From Verrucomicrobia bacterium UBA1727 (GTDB lineage Bacteria; Verrucomicrobiota; Kiritimatiellia; RFP12; UBA1067), in NCBI GenBank assembly GCA_002315875.1, contig DCIL01000013.1, positions 3,136 to 67,135 of the forward strand: DNA of 64,000 nucleotides, given 5' to 3'. Of this stretch, positions 15,374-24,900 are shown piece after piece (positions within the stretch are counted from its first letter, which is position 1; each line of letters opens with the position of its first letter). A model generated the notes under the pieces. It searched no databases. It saw only the letters and a program-made list of their open reading frames with translations, and was not told the DNA's origin. The position numbers and the translations under genes are program-made.

Positions 15374-16794
15374 TTGCCTTTGCGCCTGAGAATCAAAAGC
15401 GTCGTCGCGTTCTGTCCGAAAGCGTCCACCTTGTCCGCCAGCTCGTACGAACGCTTGAGCGTCTGCCAGTATTCCATCTGCTTCTCGATGGACCGCTCGG
15501 TACACGCCGGCGGCTCGACTGCGAACGTGTAGCCGGAAAGCGCCGCGACCGGCGCATCCGCCGTTCCAAGGAGCCGCTTCCAACCGTCGTCATCAAGGAT
15601 TGAAAACGGCCCCATCTCCAGTCCCCGCGGCACTTTGCGCCCCGTCTCGATGGCAAGATAAAGGTCTTGGGTGAAAATCTTCTTTCCGCCTGGATCCATC
15701 TTCTCGATTCGCCGCGCCACGTCCCGAAGCTGTGCAAGTTCGGTGGAATCCTTCTTGAGCGACCAGAAGCGGTCCTGTCCGTTGACGGACCACCTCTCAA
15801 GTAGCGGCGAGCCGAACGCCGTGGCAAAGGCAAGGCCAAACACCAGCAGCAACGACTTGTCGCCGAACGCAGCGGAAGCCGAGAAGCGCACTGCCGCGAA
15901 GACGGCCAGAAGCGCCATCACCGGAACCTGATAGTCCTCATACGGGAACGGTGCAAGCATCTGCAGCGTGAAGACGGCGGCGAAGGCGATGAAAAGCAGC
16001 CACTCCTTTCCTCCGCGGCGACTGAAGCCGAGACCGAGAACGATGAAGATCGGCAGATACCAACGGACGAGCCGACTGAAGCTGCCAACCGTCCAGACGA
16101 GGTCAAAGCCACTGCGCGCGGCGTGATAACGCTGCGCCGCAATCAATCCGGCGAGTGAACCTGAATCTGCAAGGAACGGTCCGTAGACGAGAATAAGTCC
16201 GAGAAGTCCGCCAAGCGTGAAGAACGCAACCTCCCGCCAGTGACGGGCGAAGAGAAACCAACATCCGACAACCGCCAGCAATAGGCCGAGAGAAATCCGC
16301 GTGCCCGCGGCAAACGCGAAAGCCACCGCGGCAAAAAACACATGACGCGGAAGCAGGAAGAAGCCCATCAGCACCAGCAACGAGCCGAGCGCATACGTCT
16401 TGGGGATCGCCAGATAATAAAGGTGATAGAGATTGACCGCAAGTAGGAGGAAAGCAATGAGAGCGGACTCTGCCTTGCGTTCTTCGGGTGCGAGACGGCG
16501 AGCAATGGCAACCGCGAAAAGAATGCCGGCAAGGCCGAGCACGAGAGTGAACACACGCGCGCCAAGTAAACCCCAGCTATTCCAGACCCAACTGAAGAAG
16601 GAATAGACGATCGGCATGAGCGGACCTTGCGTGTAGGCAAAATCGCGATACGGCATATGCCCATCAGCGACCATGTTGGCGGCATAAAGGTACCAGCCCT
16701 CGTCCTGATTAAGTCCGCCCATCCATACGGCGGCGGACGCCAAAACGACCATAGCGCCGATGGCCAGAATGGCATATATACGTCTTACTGTCAT
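15370..16794 (-). CDS. GT39-like membrane glycosyltransferase (GT-C fold)
   Basis: A 474-residue polytopic membrane protein. After the first helix (YAILAIGAMVVLASAAVWMG) comes NQDEGWYLYAANMVADG with PYRDFAYTQGPLMP. The Asp-Glu pair in the first extracytoplasmic loop and the downstream YTQGPLM block are the hallmarks of the ArnT/PMT/GT39 type, which uses polyprenyl-phosphate sugar donors. About ten further hydrophobic segments follow, then a soluble C-terminal domain from about residue 340. The acceptor is unknown. It has its own predicted promoter just upstream and overlaps dxs; dxs supplies isoprenoid precursors, which could also feed polyprenyl carriers, but that link is inference. Confidence 0.8.
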   Translation of the reverse strand: MTVRRIYAILAIGAMVVLASAAVWMGGLNQDEGWYLYAANMVADGHMPYRDFAYTQGPLMPIVYSFFSWVWNSWGLLGARVFTLVLGLAGILFAVAIARRLAPEERKAESALIAFLLLAVNLYHLYYLAIPKTYALGSLLVLMGFFLLPRHVFFAAVAFAFAAGTRISLGLLLAVVGCWFLFARHWREVAFFTLGGLLGLILVYGPFLADSGSLAGLIAAQRYHAARSGFDLVWTVGSFSRLVRWYLPIFIVLGLGFSRRGGKEWLLFIAFAAVFTLQMLAPFPYEDYQVPVMALLAVFAAVRFSASAAFGDKSLLLVFGLAFATAFGSPLLERWSVNGQDRFWSLKKDSTELAQLRDVARRIEKMDPGGKKIFTQDLYLAIETGRKVPRGLEMGPFSILDDDGWKRLLGTADAPVAALSGYTFAVEPPACTERSIEKQMEYWQTLKRSYELADKVDAFGQNATTLLILRRKGK

Positions 16795-16804
16795 TTAGGC
16801 GTAT

Positions 16805-16813
16805 ATTATACCA
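16805..16813 (-). promoter_or_regulatory. Predicted extended -10 promoter of the glycosyltransferase-dxs-prc run (near-leaderless)
   Basis: On the minus strand TGG-TATAAT is followed by ATACGCCTAA and then the ATG at 16794. The expected start point is at about 16798, leaving only about 4 untranslated bases. No good -35 is visible, as is usual for an extended -10 promoter. Confidence 0.6.
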
Positions 16814-16823
16814 TAAAACGCTG

Positions 16824-17837
16824 CTACGGACGCCGAGCGGAGAAAAGTAAAGAAGGGGCGGAGAGGTAGGGTCCGATACGGCGGCGAAAAGCCGACGAGG
16901 AGGTCTTCCAGGCCTGAAACTCGTCTTCGGGACGTCCACCCCACGGCACGAGTCGCGCATGCACCAGTTCGTGCGCGAGAACCTCCACCTTCGAACCGAA
17001 GCCGTGACGACGGATGACTACCACTCCGTAATCCTCGCCATACGAAAAGGTTGCCCCTCCGCAGAAAAGTCCTGGATTGCCATAGACACACGGCACCTCC
17101 GAGGGTCTGTCCCCAAAGATTCGCTCCACGATATCAAGCGCCTGCTGCCGCAAATCTTCTTCGACCGGTTTGATTTTACCAAGCGCATTCGCCAGCGGAT
17201 CCACCCCTTCCCGGAAGGCATCCCATCCCGCACGCATGATTAATACGCGGCGAAGATAATCTACGTCAGATTCGCCTTCTTTGCGCAAAAACCCACTCTT
17301 AACCAAATTTTCAATAACATTTTTTGGGGCCTGTCCCCAGAAATCGAGGAGTTCGAGCCAGATGACGGCGAGGGAGTGGAAGTCATCATCGAAGGTTACC
17401 TTGCGAGGGTCGGCCGCCTGATGAGGACTCATGTACTTAGGAGTGCCGCGCTTGCCTGCCGGCTCCGCGGCAAGTTGTTCGGGCGTCGCGGCAATTCCAA
17501 GATCAGCGATCACCCAACGTCCGTCCGGCATGAGAAGAATGTTCGAGGGCTTCACATCGCGATGGACAATTCCCGCCAGGTGCAAGGCAGTGAGGCCGTG
17601 GGAGAGAGGGTTGAGAAGGTTGAGAGAGTTGAGAGGGTTGAGAGGGTTGAGAGGGGGGTGAGAGGTTGAGAGGAGGTCTTTTAAGGAACAGGTGGCTTGT
17701 TCGAGGCGCAGGACACCATTGGCGTAGCCGAAAGATTTTATAACGTTCGGATGCGACACGCGACTGAGGAGTTCCGCCTCGTGCGCGAGCCGATCCGGCC
17801 GCCCTTCCTTCGCCCTTTTCTCGTAATACTCACTCAT
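16824..17837 (-). CDS. Truncated Ser/Thr protein kinase fused to a C-terminal HExxH domain
   Basis: A 337-residue protein. The kinase C-lobe is recognisable: VSHPNVIKSFG, the catalytic loop VHRDVKPSNILL (about 91-102), DLG in place of DFG (112-114), and GTPKYMSPHQAAD. The N-lobe is nearly absent: the protein begins at about beta-strand 3, with no glycine-rich loop and no clear VAIK lysine. An in-frame stop only four codons upstream shows this is not a start-site error. Residues 61-79 are Leu-Asn-Pro repeats coded by a 9-bp tandem repeat. The C-terminal part carries VLAHELVHARLV (about 286-297), an HExxH zinc-peptidase-like motif, so this is a fusion. It could be a pseudokinase with a peptidase or binding role. 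Confidence 0.75.
   Translation of the reverse strand: MSEYYEKRAKEGRPDRLAHEAELLSRVSHPNVIKSFGYANGVLRLEQATCSLKDLLSTSHPPLNPLNPLNSLNLLNPLSHGLTALHLAGIVHRDVKPSNILLMPDGRWVIADLGIAATPEQLAAEPAGKRGTPKYMSPHQAADPRKVTFDDDFHSLAVIWLELLDFWGQAPKNVIENLVKSGFLRKEGESDVDYLRRVLIMRAGWDAFREGVDPLANALGKIKPVEEDLRQQALDIVERIFGDRPSEVPCVYGNPGLFCGGATFSYGEDYGVVVIRRHGFGSKVEVLAHELVHARLVPWGGRPEDEFQAWKTSSSAFRRRIGPYLSAPSLLFSARRP
17611..17673. repeat. 9-bp tandem repeat (TTGAGAGGG family) inside the kinase gene
   Basis: Five tandem 9-bp units (TTGAGAAGG, TTGAGAGAG, then three TTGAGAGGG) followed by degenerate copies. In the coding sense they give repeated Leu-Asn-Pro. The same unit family occurs in the spacer at 21851-21904. Confidence 0.85.
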
Positions 17838-17846
17838 CCGAATGTT

Positions 17847-18713
17847 TTAGAACTTGAGTTTGACGCCGACGCCGAAGAGGGTCATGTCCTTGAGCGCGTT
17901 GTTGGTTTTGCGGCGGTCCAACGCATCGCGTCCGTCACCGTTCAAAGTGATGAACTCCTGAATGAAGGCCGTCAGACTAAGCCAGTCCGTCAGCGCATAT
18001 TCTGCATGCAAGGCAACGTCCATTGCCATTATTCCAGGCGTATATTTGCCGTCAGCGGAGTTTCGATTCGGCCCGTACTGCGTAAAGAGATGGCGTCCGT
18101 CACCAAGCTCTACAAATGCAGCCGGCACAAGCGTGAGCTTCTCAAATAGACGGAAGGGACGCCGCAAGCCGAGTTCCCAATACGTCCACCTTTGGCCCTT
18201 GTCCGCCCAGCGGAAAATGCCGTACGGCACGACATAAGGGTTCTTCAACGCCAAAGTGCCGCCCCAATGACACAAAGTCGGAATGTCGCCAACGCCTCCA
18301 TGGAATACGAGCCAATTCCGGAAAGCCCGCGCATCAAGCGACCAGCTGTCTGCCAGTTTGAACTCATATCCGTAATGGCACATGTAGACGCAAACGGTAT
18401 ACCACGGCCGATCGGCAATTGGACAGCCGGTCATATCCAAGGCGGACGCAGCGAGGATGTTCCCACCAAAATTACCCCAAGCCCCGCCATTCCAATTCAA
18501 GCTCGCGTGCTGAAAAGAGCAGGAAGTGCTGGAAAGGATTACGCCGCGGAGATGGAAGCCATTGCGGTAGTCAATACTTGCCGAACCATGCAGGCGGCGT
18601 TGGATTTCTCTACTCCAGACGGACGACACCTCGTTGGTGTTTGCCTCTTCACAAAAGCCCGAAGAGACCACCGAGGTCATTGCAACTGCCAATAGAACTG
18701 TAAACTGCCTCAT
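17847..18713 (-). CDS. Outer-membrane-type protein of unknown function
   Basis: A 288-residue protein with a signal peptide (MRQFTVLLAVAMTSVVSSGFCEE). The mature part is rich in alternating aromatic and polar residues (WTYWELGLRRPFRLFEKLTL, ALHAEYALTDWLSLTAFIQE) and ends in a phenylalanine after GVGVKLKF. This is the pattern of a small outer-membrane beta-barrel with a C-terminal aromatic insertion signal. Four Cys in the N-terminal half are unusual for a barrel. I do not recognise the family. It follows the nucleotidase fusion gene by 2 bases and is followed in the same frame, four codons after its stop, by the kinase gene. Confidence 0.6.
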   Translation of the reverse strand: MRQFTVLLAVAMTSVVSSGFCEEANTNEVSSVWSREIQRRLHGSASIDYRNGFHLRGVILSSTSCSFQHASLNWNGGAWGNFGGNILAASALDMTGCPIADRPWYTVCVYMCHYGYEFKLADSWSLDARAFRNWLVFHGGVGDIPTLCHWGGTLALKNPYVVPYGIFRWADKGQRWTYWELGLRRPFRLFEKLTLVPAAFVELGDGRHLFTQYGPNRNSADGKYTPGIMAMDVALHAEYALTDWLSLTAFIQEFITLNGDGRDALDRRKTNNALKDMTLFGVGVKLKF

Positions 18714-18715
18714 AT

Positions 18716-20773
18716 CTATTTTATTCGGTTTTCCTGAGCGAAGATAAAAGCGTTGGTCGAGTTCAAAGAAGTGAGATGACCGGTGGCGGTGACCTTGCCG
18801 CTGGACGAGAGCGTCATCCAGCCGAGCGCCTTGAGCGCTGAGCCCGCCTGGGTGAGCGTGACCGGACGGCCTTCGCGATCTTTCACGACCTCACCTGAAA
18901 CCAGCGAATGGGAATGTCCGTCAATACAGGCGGTAAGTCCGCTGGTGTTCTTAATCAATGCCTTGCTGGTAAACGGCTTTTCGCAAAGTCCGAGATGTGC
19001 CAAAAGAATGACGCTATTGCATTCGTTGGTGAGAAGTCCGATTGCAGAATCTACCTCAGAATACCAACGGCGGACATCTGTCTTTCCGATGAAATCATAG
19101 CTCACGTTCGCCGAGGCATTGGTTATAGGCCGCGGCACGGTAACGCCGACGAAGCCGACCCTCATAGCCCCGAGGTCGAGCATGTGAAACGACGGCAGCG
19201 GACGACTCATCGTACCCGCCGCGCGATTCGTCACCGAGAGCGTGGCGGAAAGAATCGGAAACGATGCGGCCCTGACATTCGCCAACATTTTCTCCGCACC
19301 GTAGTCGAACTCGTGATTGCCGAGCGTCGCGATATCGTAGCCGGCCTTTCCCATGATCTTGATGATCGAATCGTCCGCTCTCGCGGCAAAATCGCCCGCG
19401 TCCACGAGCGCAACGGGCGTACCGCTCACCTGCAGTGCCCTTTTCACCTCGGCAATCTGCGAAAACCTCACCTTGCCGTCCGTGAGATGTCCGTGCGAAT
19501 CATTCGTCGAGAGAATTACCGCCTCGCCCTCGACGGGACCCGCCTTCTCCCACGGATACGCCGTCCGCCAGTCCGCCGCATCAACGGCGAGCCGGTCTTC
19601 GCTGCGCACGAAGAAAACGCCGCAACCGTTCAGCGCGGCGGACGAAAACCACGAGCGATTGAAATGGAGATCCTGACGGAGATTCCACTTCGAGTCCCAA
19701 AGAACGACGTTGACGCCGTCCATCGGCAGCGCCTTGCCGCGCCACTGCTCGCCCGCCCGCAGGAAATACACTTCGCCGGGCTTGAGGACGATTTGCGGCG
19801 GGAACTCGTAATCGACGGACAACTTCTCACCTTGACGCGAGGCCGTGAGATGGCAGCCGGAGACGTCAATGGCGCGGCGGGACACATTGCGCAAGCAGAT
19901 GAACGAGGGACTGATCGCTACCACACGAAAATCGGGAGCGGACACTTCGCATCCGACCGAGCCCTGGCGCAACAATCTGCCGCGGACCATTCCCAGACGG
20001 TCACGCGGAATCGACACGCGGCGAACGGACGAACCGCGTGTAGGTTCGCCGAGCTCGATCATTCCCGGATCAAGCAGATCGAGAACCGTACACGGATCCC
20101 ACAGGAGCTGGCTCTTGTTGCCCTGCTCACAGTCCGGGTCGCGCTCTCGGTAGACGCGGGCGATCGGATCGTCCTCACTCCAATAATGATCGAGCACCAG
20201 CTGTCGGGGAAGATAGAGCATCCGTCCGAGCCCAAACGGCACCAGCACAATCTCGCCCGGCCATTCGCTGATAATCTTTCTGAAACTTTCAGGATTGCCT
20301 CCATCGAAGCGGCCCTCCACAATCCTGAGCGTGCGCACCTTCTCACGGACGAGGTCGCGTCCCGCCATCGCGGAAACGGCATCCGCCGGCGAGTCAAGGA
20401 GTCCGATAAGATTACGTGCGGAACCGATCGCCGAGAGCTCGACGGACTTCGCCGGCGCCGCGGCAAGGAGACGGCGATAGAGCGAAACGGACGACTCGTC
20501 GCCGAGCGGCACGTCGCGCCAGCCGTAATCGTGCATTACCGTCTTCGCGAACTCAAGAAGGCGCTCGCGCTTCGCATCCGCCGCGTCACGGCTGTCGAGC
20601 ATTATTCCGATGAGCTTGCCGCGTCCCGCCTGCTCGACCTGCCGCACCAACTCAAGCGCGAAAAGATCGTCCGTCGAACTGCCGCCGAGGTCGGTATCGA
20701 CGATGATACGCGGATAGACCGCTCCCTCCAGGGCAAGCGCGGCAACTGCGAAAAGAATGGAAAGGATGCGCAC
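18716..20773 (-). CDS. Secreted fusion: nucleoside-hydrolase-like domain, lamin-tail-like domain, 5'-nucleotidase-type phosphoesterase
   Basis: A 685-residue protein starting at a GTG (20773), 2 bases after the TadA stop, with a signal peptide (MRILSILFAVAALALEGAVY). Residues 22-225 resemble inosine-uridine nucleoside hydrolases: IIVDTDLGGSSTDDLFAL keeps the DTD and DD metal ligands. Residues 280-420 look like a lamin-tail domain (SPSFICLRNVSRRAIDVSGC, LKPGEVYFLRAGEQWRG). Residues 425-685 are a UshA-like calcineurin phosphoesterase with all signature blocks (STNDSHGH, VDAGDF, TLGNHEFDYG, LAHLGL, DGHSHS). The usual 5'-nucleotidase C-terminal substrate domain is missing. Together the activities could strip phosphate and then the base from extracellular nucleotides. 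Confidence 0.78.
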   Translation of the reverse strand: MRILSILFAVAALALEGAVYPRIIVDTDLGGSSTDDLFALELVRQVEQAGRGKLIGIMLDSRDAADAKRERLLEFAKTVMHDYGWRDVPLGDESSVSLYRRLLAAAPAKSVELSAIGSARNLIGLLDSPADAVSAMAGRDLVREKVRTLRIVEGRFDGGNPESFRKIISEWPGEIVLVPFGLGRMLYLPRQLVLDHYWSEDDPIARVYRERDPDCEQGNKSQLLWDPCTVLDLLDPGMIELGEPTRGSSVRRVSIPRDRLGMVRGRLLRQGSVGCEVSAPDFRVVAISPSFICLRNVSRRAIDVSGCHLTASRQGEKLSVDYEFPPQIVLKPGEVYFLRAGEQWRGKALPMDGVNVVLWDSKWNLRQDLHFNRSWFSSAALNGCGVFFVRSEDRLAVDAADWRTAYPWEKAGPVEGEAVILSTNDSHGHLTDGKVRFSQIAEVKRALQVSGTPVALVDAGDFAARADDSIIKIMGKAGYDIATLGNHEFDYGAEKMLANVRAASFPILSATLSVTNRAAGTMSRPLPSFHMLDLGAMRVGFVGVTVPRPITNASANVSYDFIGKTDVRRWYSEVDSAIGLLTNECNSVILLAHLGLCEKPFTSKALIKNTSGLTACIDGHSHSLVSGEVVKDREGRPVTLTQAGSALKALGWMTLSSSGKVTATGHLTSLNSTNAFIFAQENRIK

Positions 20774-20775
20774 TT

Positions 20776-21852
20776 TTACGACCAGGGCATGTCGAGCTGC
20801 ATGACCTTCGCCATATCCATGAACGTCGGACGTTCGGCGAGCTCGTGGTGTCCCTCGAGATGTCCCTCGGCATCGACGCGCGTCGTCTTCCAGCGGTAGA
20901 GTTCGCGCACGCGGTAGTCCTTGTTCTCATCGAGCGGCATCACCTCGGCGATGGAAATCACCTTGCGCGAGCCGTCCATGAGACGAGCGGTCTGCACGAT
21001 CGCGTGCACCGCGCCCGCGACCTGCGAGCGAATCGCCGAAAGCGGCATCTCGATGCCGCTCATGATCGCGCAGGTCTCGAGACGAGCGAGCGTATCCTGG
21101 GGAGTGTTCGCGTGAATCGTGGACATCGAGCCATCGTGACCGGTGTTCATCGCCTGCAAGAGGTCAATCGCCTCGCCACCGCGGATTTCGCCGACGACGA
21201 TGCGGTCGGGACGAAGACGCAGCGATGCGATGAGCAAGTTGCGGATGGAGAACTCGCCCTTGCCGTTCTTATCGGGCTTGCGCGTTTCAAAGTAGACCGA
21301 GTGGGGCTGCTTGAGCTGCAGTTCGGACGAGTCCTCAAGTACGAGAATGCGGTCCTTTTCGGGAATGAGCGAGGAAAGGCAGTTCAGCACCGTCGTCTTA
21401 CCCGAGCCAGTTCCGCCGGAGACGATGATGTTCTTGCGGAGCTTCACCAGCGCGTTCAGAATCTTCGCGCCATCCTCGGTGAACGAGCCGAACTTCATCA
21501 GCGAATCGAGCGAGAGGGCGTCCTTCTTGAACTTACGGATGGAGATGATCGTACCGACGCGCGAGATCGGAGGAATCGTCGCGTGCACACGGCTGCCGTC
21601 CGGCAGACGCGCGTCGAGGTCGGGATACATATCATCGAGAATACGCTCGACCGAACGCGCGATGTTGACCGCGGCGGCCTTGAGCGAGGCCTCGTTGGGA
21701 AAGTGCTCGGGACACAGCTCGAGCTTGCCCTTGCGTTCGACGTAGATCTGGTTCGGTCCGTTGACGAGGATTTCCGAAACCGAATCGTCATCGAGATACT
21801 TCGCGACCGGCGCGAGAAACAGCTTCAAAAACGATGCATCATTATTTGCCAT
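20776..21852 (-). CDS. tadA: TadA/CpaF-type secretion ATPase, stand-alone copy
   Basis: A 358-residue type II/IV secretion ATPase of the TadA (CpaF) type. N-terminal domain: DDDSVSEILVNGPNQIYVER. RecA core: Walker [14 protein letters not shown] (about 144-156), Asp box LVLEDSSELQ, the [18 protein letters not shown] block with the Walker B region, and the His box STIHANTPQDTLARLE. Unlike the copy at 40385-42130 it has no FHA domain, and no tadB or tadC accompanies it. It ends the pilus part of the large operon, 57 bases after the giant surface-protein gene, separated by 9-bp tandem repeats. It may energise retraction or a different substrate, but that is inference. Confidence 0.93.
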   Translation of the reverse strand: MANNDASFLKLFLAPVAKYLDDDSVSEILVNGPNQIYVERKGKLELCPEHFPNEASLKAAAVNIARSVERILDDMYPDLDARLPDGSRVHATIPPISRVGTIISIRKFKKDALSLDSLMKFGSFTEDGAKILNALVKLRKNIIVSGGTGSGKTTVLNCLSSLIPEKDRILVLEDSSELQLKQPHSVYFETRKPDKNGKGEFSIRNLLIASLRLRPDRIVVGEIRGGEAIDLLQAMNTGHDGSMSTIHANTPQDTLARLETCAIMSGIEMPLSAIRSQVAGAVHAIVQTARLMDGSRKVISIAEVMPLDENKDYRVRELYRWKTTRVDAEGHLEGHHELAERPTFMDMAKVMQLDMPWS

Positions 21853-21904
21853 GAGAGAGTTGAGAAAGTTGAGAGGGTTGAGAGGGTTGAGAAAATTGAG
21901 AGGG
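21851..21904. repeat. 9-bp tandem repeat (TTGAGAGGG family) in the spacer before tadA
   Basis: Six 9-bp units (ATGAGAGAG, TTGAGAAAG, two TTGAGAGGG, TTGAGAAAA, TTGAGAGGG) fill the 57-base gap between the giant surface-protein gene and the tadA start. It is the same unit family as in the kinase gene and would be part of the ribosome-binding region of tadA. Confidence 0.8.
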
Positions 21905-21909
21905 TTGGC

Positions 21910-24900
21910 TTACTTACTTTCGAGGCGGAGCTGGAAGAAGCGGGCATTGGGAACTTCAGTGGCGGGCTTCCACGCGTCATCGAGATTCTCCTTGCCGTAG
22001 GTGACCGGCTCGATGATCGCGCGGTTGCGCGGTTCGGGCTCGTAGGTGATGACGGGCTTGCCCTGCTCGTCGACCGTGAGTTCGACCTTGAGCTCGACCT
22101 TCTCATCGGACGGATCAAAGCCCGCGGCATAGGTCTCGAGCACCGAAAGTTCACCATTCGCCGCCGGCGTCATTGCCGCGGCTTCGACCGCGGAGTGTCC
22201 CGACAGCATCATCTTCGCCGCGCTCGGCGAGCTCATCATGAACGACGTCACCGCCGGCTCATTGGTGAACGACTCGATGAAGTACGGATCCGCCCATTCG
22301 ACCAACGGAGCCGTGCGCCCGAGTTCGTTCACGAAGGCGTAGTCACCCATCTTCTTCACCTTGAGCATCATCTTGCCGCCCCAAGTGGCGCAGCACTCGC
22401 CACTCGCGAGAGCAACGTCCTTGACGAGCTCGAGTTCCTCGACCTCGGAAGATCCGCTCGCGACGCGATAGACATTGATGACGCCGTTCGTGCCGTAGGG
22501 CAGATAGACGGTGAGATAGTCCGCCGCTGCCGCCTGGACCGCGCTGTCGACGGATAGCTTCAGGTTCACGAATTCGACCGCGCCCGCCTTGCCGTGCGCC
22601 TCGACATAATCGATGATCGCCCGCGCGCCTGCCGAAGTGGGTTTCGCATTCACCGCGAAATCGATCCTCGTGCCGGAGAGCGCGGAAAGTCCGTCGATTA
22701 CCGCGGCGAACGCACCCGCCGCGCTGTTGTCGATGCGCACCTGATGCGTGTCGTCGAGCGGCGCACCCGGCAGGACGAACGGTGTCTCGTACGGACGGTA
22801 GTTCATGAAGATCGTGTTGACGACGCCGTTCGTCTCGAACTTGAGATTCTTCGGGCCGACCTCTTCGCCATAGAGATAGTCGATGGTCATCGTCAGCGGA
22901 TCGATCGCGACCTCGACCTTATGGAAGGCGCGTCCGATCGAACCGACGCGGAAGAAGTTCGGATTCCAGTCGTCGAGGTCGGTCGCAAGGCGTCCATCAA
23001 CGCCCTTCACGAACTGGCACGAAAGATTGGTCGCCGCAACCACGAAGGCGCCCGCGCGGGTCGAGAGATTGGTATACGCCACGGCCCCGAGGCCCGGAGG
23101 ATTGCCGTTGCCGCCGTTGCCGCCCTGAATAACGCCCTTGGTGAACGTCGCCTCGGTCGGTGCATCGCCAGCGACTGGATCGACGTGGACCATCCTGAAC
23201 GGAATCGTGCCGTCGCCGCCGGGAGTGCGGATATTTCCGACCGAGCCATTCACTCCCTTTACGGTAATGCCCGCCATGTCGACCGTGAAGTTGCCGAGGT
23301 TGTCCGGCAGCGTCCACGGAATCGCCGGCGAGTTGGTCAACGTGGCGACGTAGGTATAGACACCGGTCTTGGTGTCGAGCGAACGCTTCACGGTGCCGAC
23401 ACGGTCGAATGCGTTGGTAAGACGGATGTACTTCTCGTCCAGCGTCCACTGCGCGTAGATGACGGTATTGGTGCGCACGACGCGCGTCGTCGGGAAGTCC
23501 CACGGCTCCGAGAAGTCCGCCTTCTTGTACCAGCCGCCGAAGAACCAGGCGTCCGCATAGAGGTCGCCGGGATTCGCCGCGAACGAGCGGGTGCGCACGT
23601 ACTGGTCTTCCGGCTGCTCGCCGAGGCCGTGGGTCTCGAAGTGGACGCGGCAGTCGAGCGCCTGGATGGCCCAATACTCGCCGTTGGACATCAACTCGAA
23701 CGAATAGCCCTCGCGGTTCTCGCCGGTGAGCCACGAGTTGAGTTCCTCGCGGGTGTAGTCGCCGTAGCGGAAGTGGATGCGGTTAACGTCGTCATCGACC
23801 TCGCAGGGAATCGACACGCGACCGTTGCCGGAAAGACCGATGTGGCCGAGGACGAGTCCGTATCCCTCAAGCGTCAGCGTCATGTTGTTGCCGACCTTGA
23901 AGTAGCCGTTGGTGAACGCGATCTTGTTGGCCTCGGTCGTGGTGACGGCGGACATCCTGAGCTTCACCGAACTCGCAGAGCCCGCGCTCATCGTATAGTC
24001 CTTCTTGTCCATCGTCACCCGGTCGACAACGGCATACACCATGACGTCGCTTGAGGTCCGCCCCGATTCCTTGGCGAATTCGAGCGCATCAAAGAGGGAC
24101 GAATACCGAGTCGTCGAATCGTCCACCTTCACGATGACCCTGCCTCCGGACACCGAATACCTCCAGACGGGATCGCCGGTCGGTGTGCAGACACACTTCG
24201 AATCCATCCAGAAGGATTCGATCGCGGTGTCGAACCAGCCGCTCTCGAACCGAAGCGTGGCCCTGTAACCAACACCGACATTATACCCCTTGAAGGAAAG
24301 ACGCGCGCGCGTCGGATCGGTATTCTCGGGATCGGACATTATCGTCAGCTTGCTAAAGTCGTTGACTCTGATCTTGTCAAGCCGCGAACCGTTGGCGGCC
24401 TCGCGGAGCTGAATCTCGACATACGAGTAATCAAGAACCTCGAACATGGCACTATCCTTGAGGCAAAACTCATCCAGCTCGACGATCATCGGACGCGTGG
24501 TCTGCGAAGTAATGGCCTGGACCCTTATCACACTGGACGTGCCGGCGAGGCGGTAAGTGTAATTCTCGCTTGAGAGATAAAGATGATTGTGGGCAGAATC
24601 GTATGACCAGCCATTGCCGGAACCGACGACGACGTCAATTCCGTTCACGCTGACGCCCACCTTCGGCAGAATGTAGTATGGGCACTGAGTGTCAGCACTG
24701 TCCTCGCCGAAGACGCTGCCGCCCGCGACATAATCGTCATTCGGACATTGGCTGAAATGACCGCCTTCAATCACTACGCTTTCAATCGTGTTGACGTCAT
24801 AGTTTCCGCGGCCGATGGTTTCCGACGGCGCCTTCGGATTGTTCAACTCATACCGGCCGTCCCTGACAATGACCTTGCCCGCCTTGAGGATGCTCTGATC

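Noticed and set aside
17611..17673. Possible CRISPR-like array of short repeats
   Set aside because: Units are 9 bases in direct tandem without spacers; the same holds for the arrays at 21851, 5711 and 12361. No cas genes are present.
18908..20899. 663-codon plus-strand open frame
   Set aside because: Antisense to the nucleotidase fusion, which has clear motifs; the frame has no domain and an Arg-rich composition.
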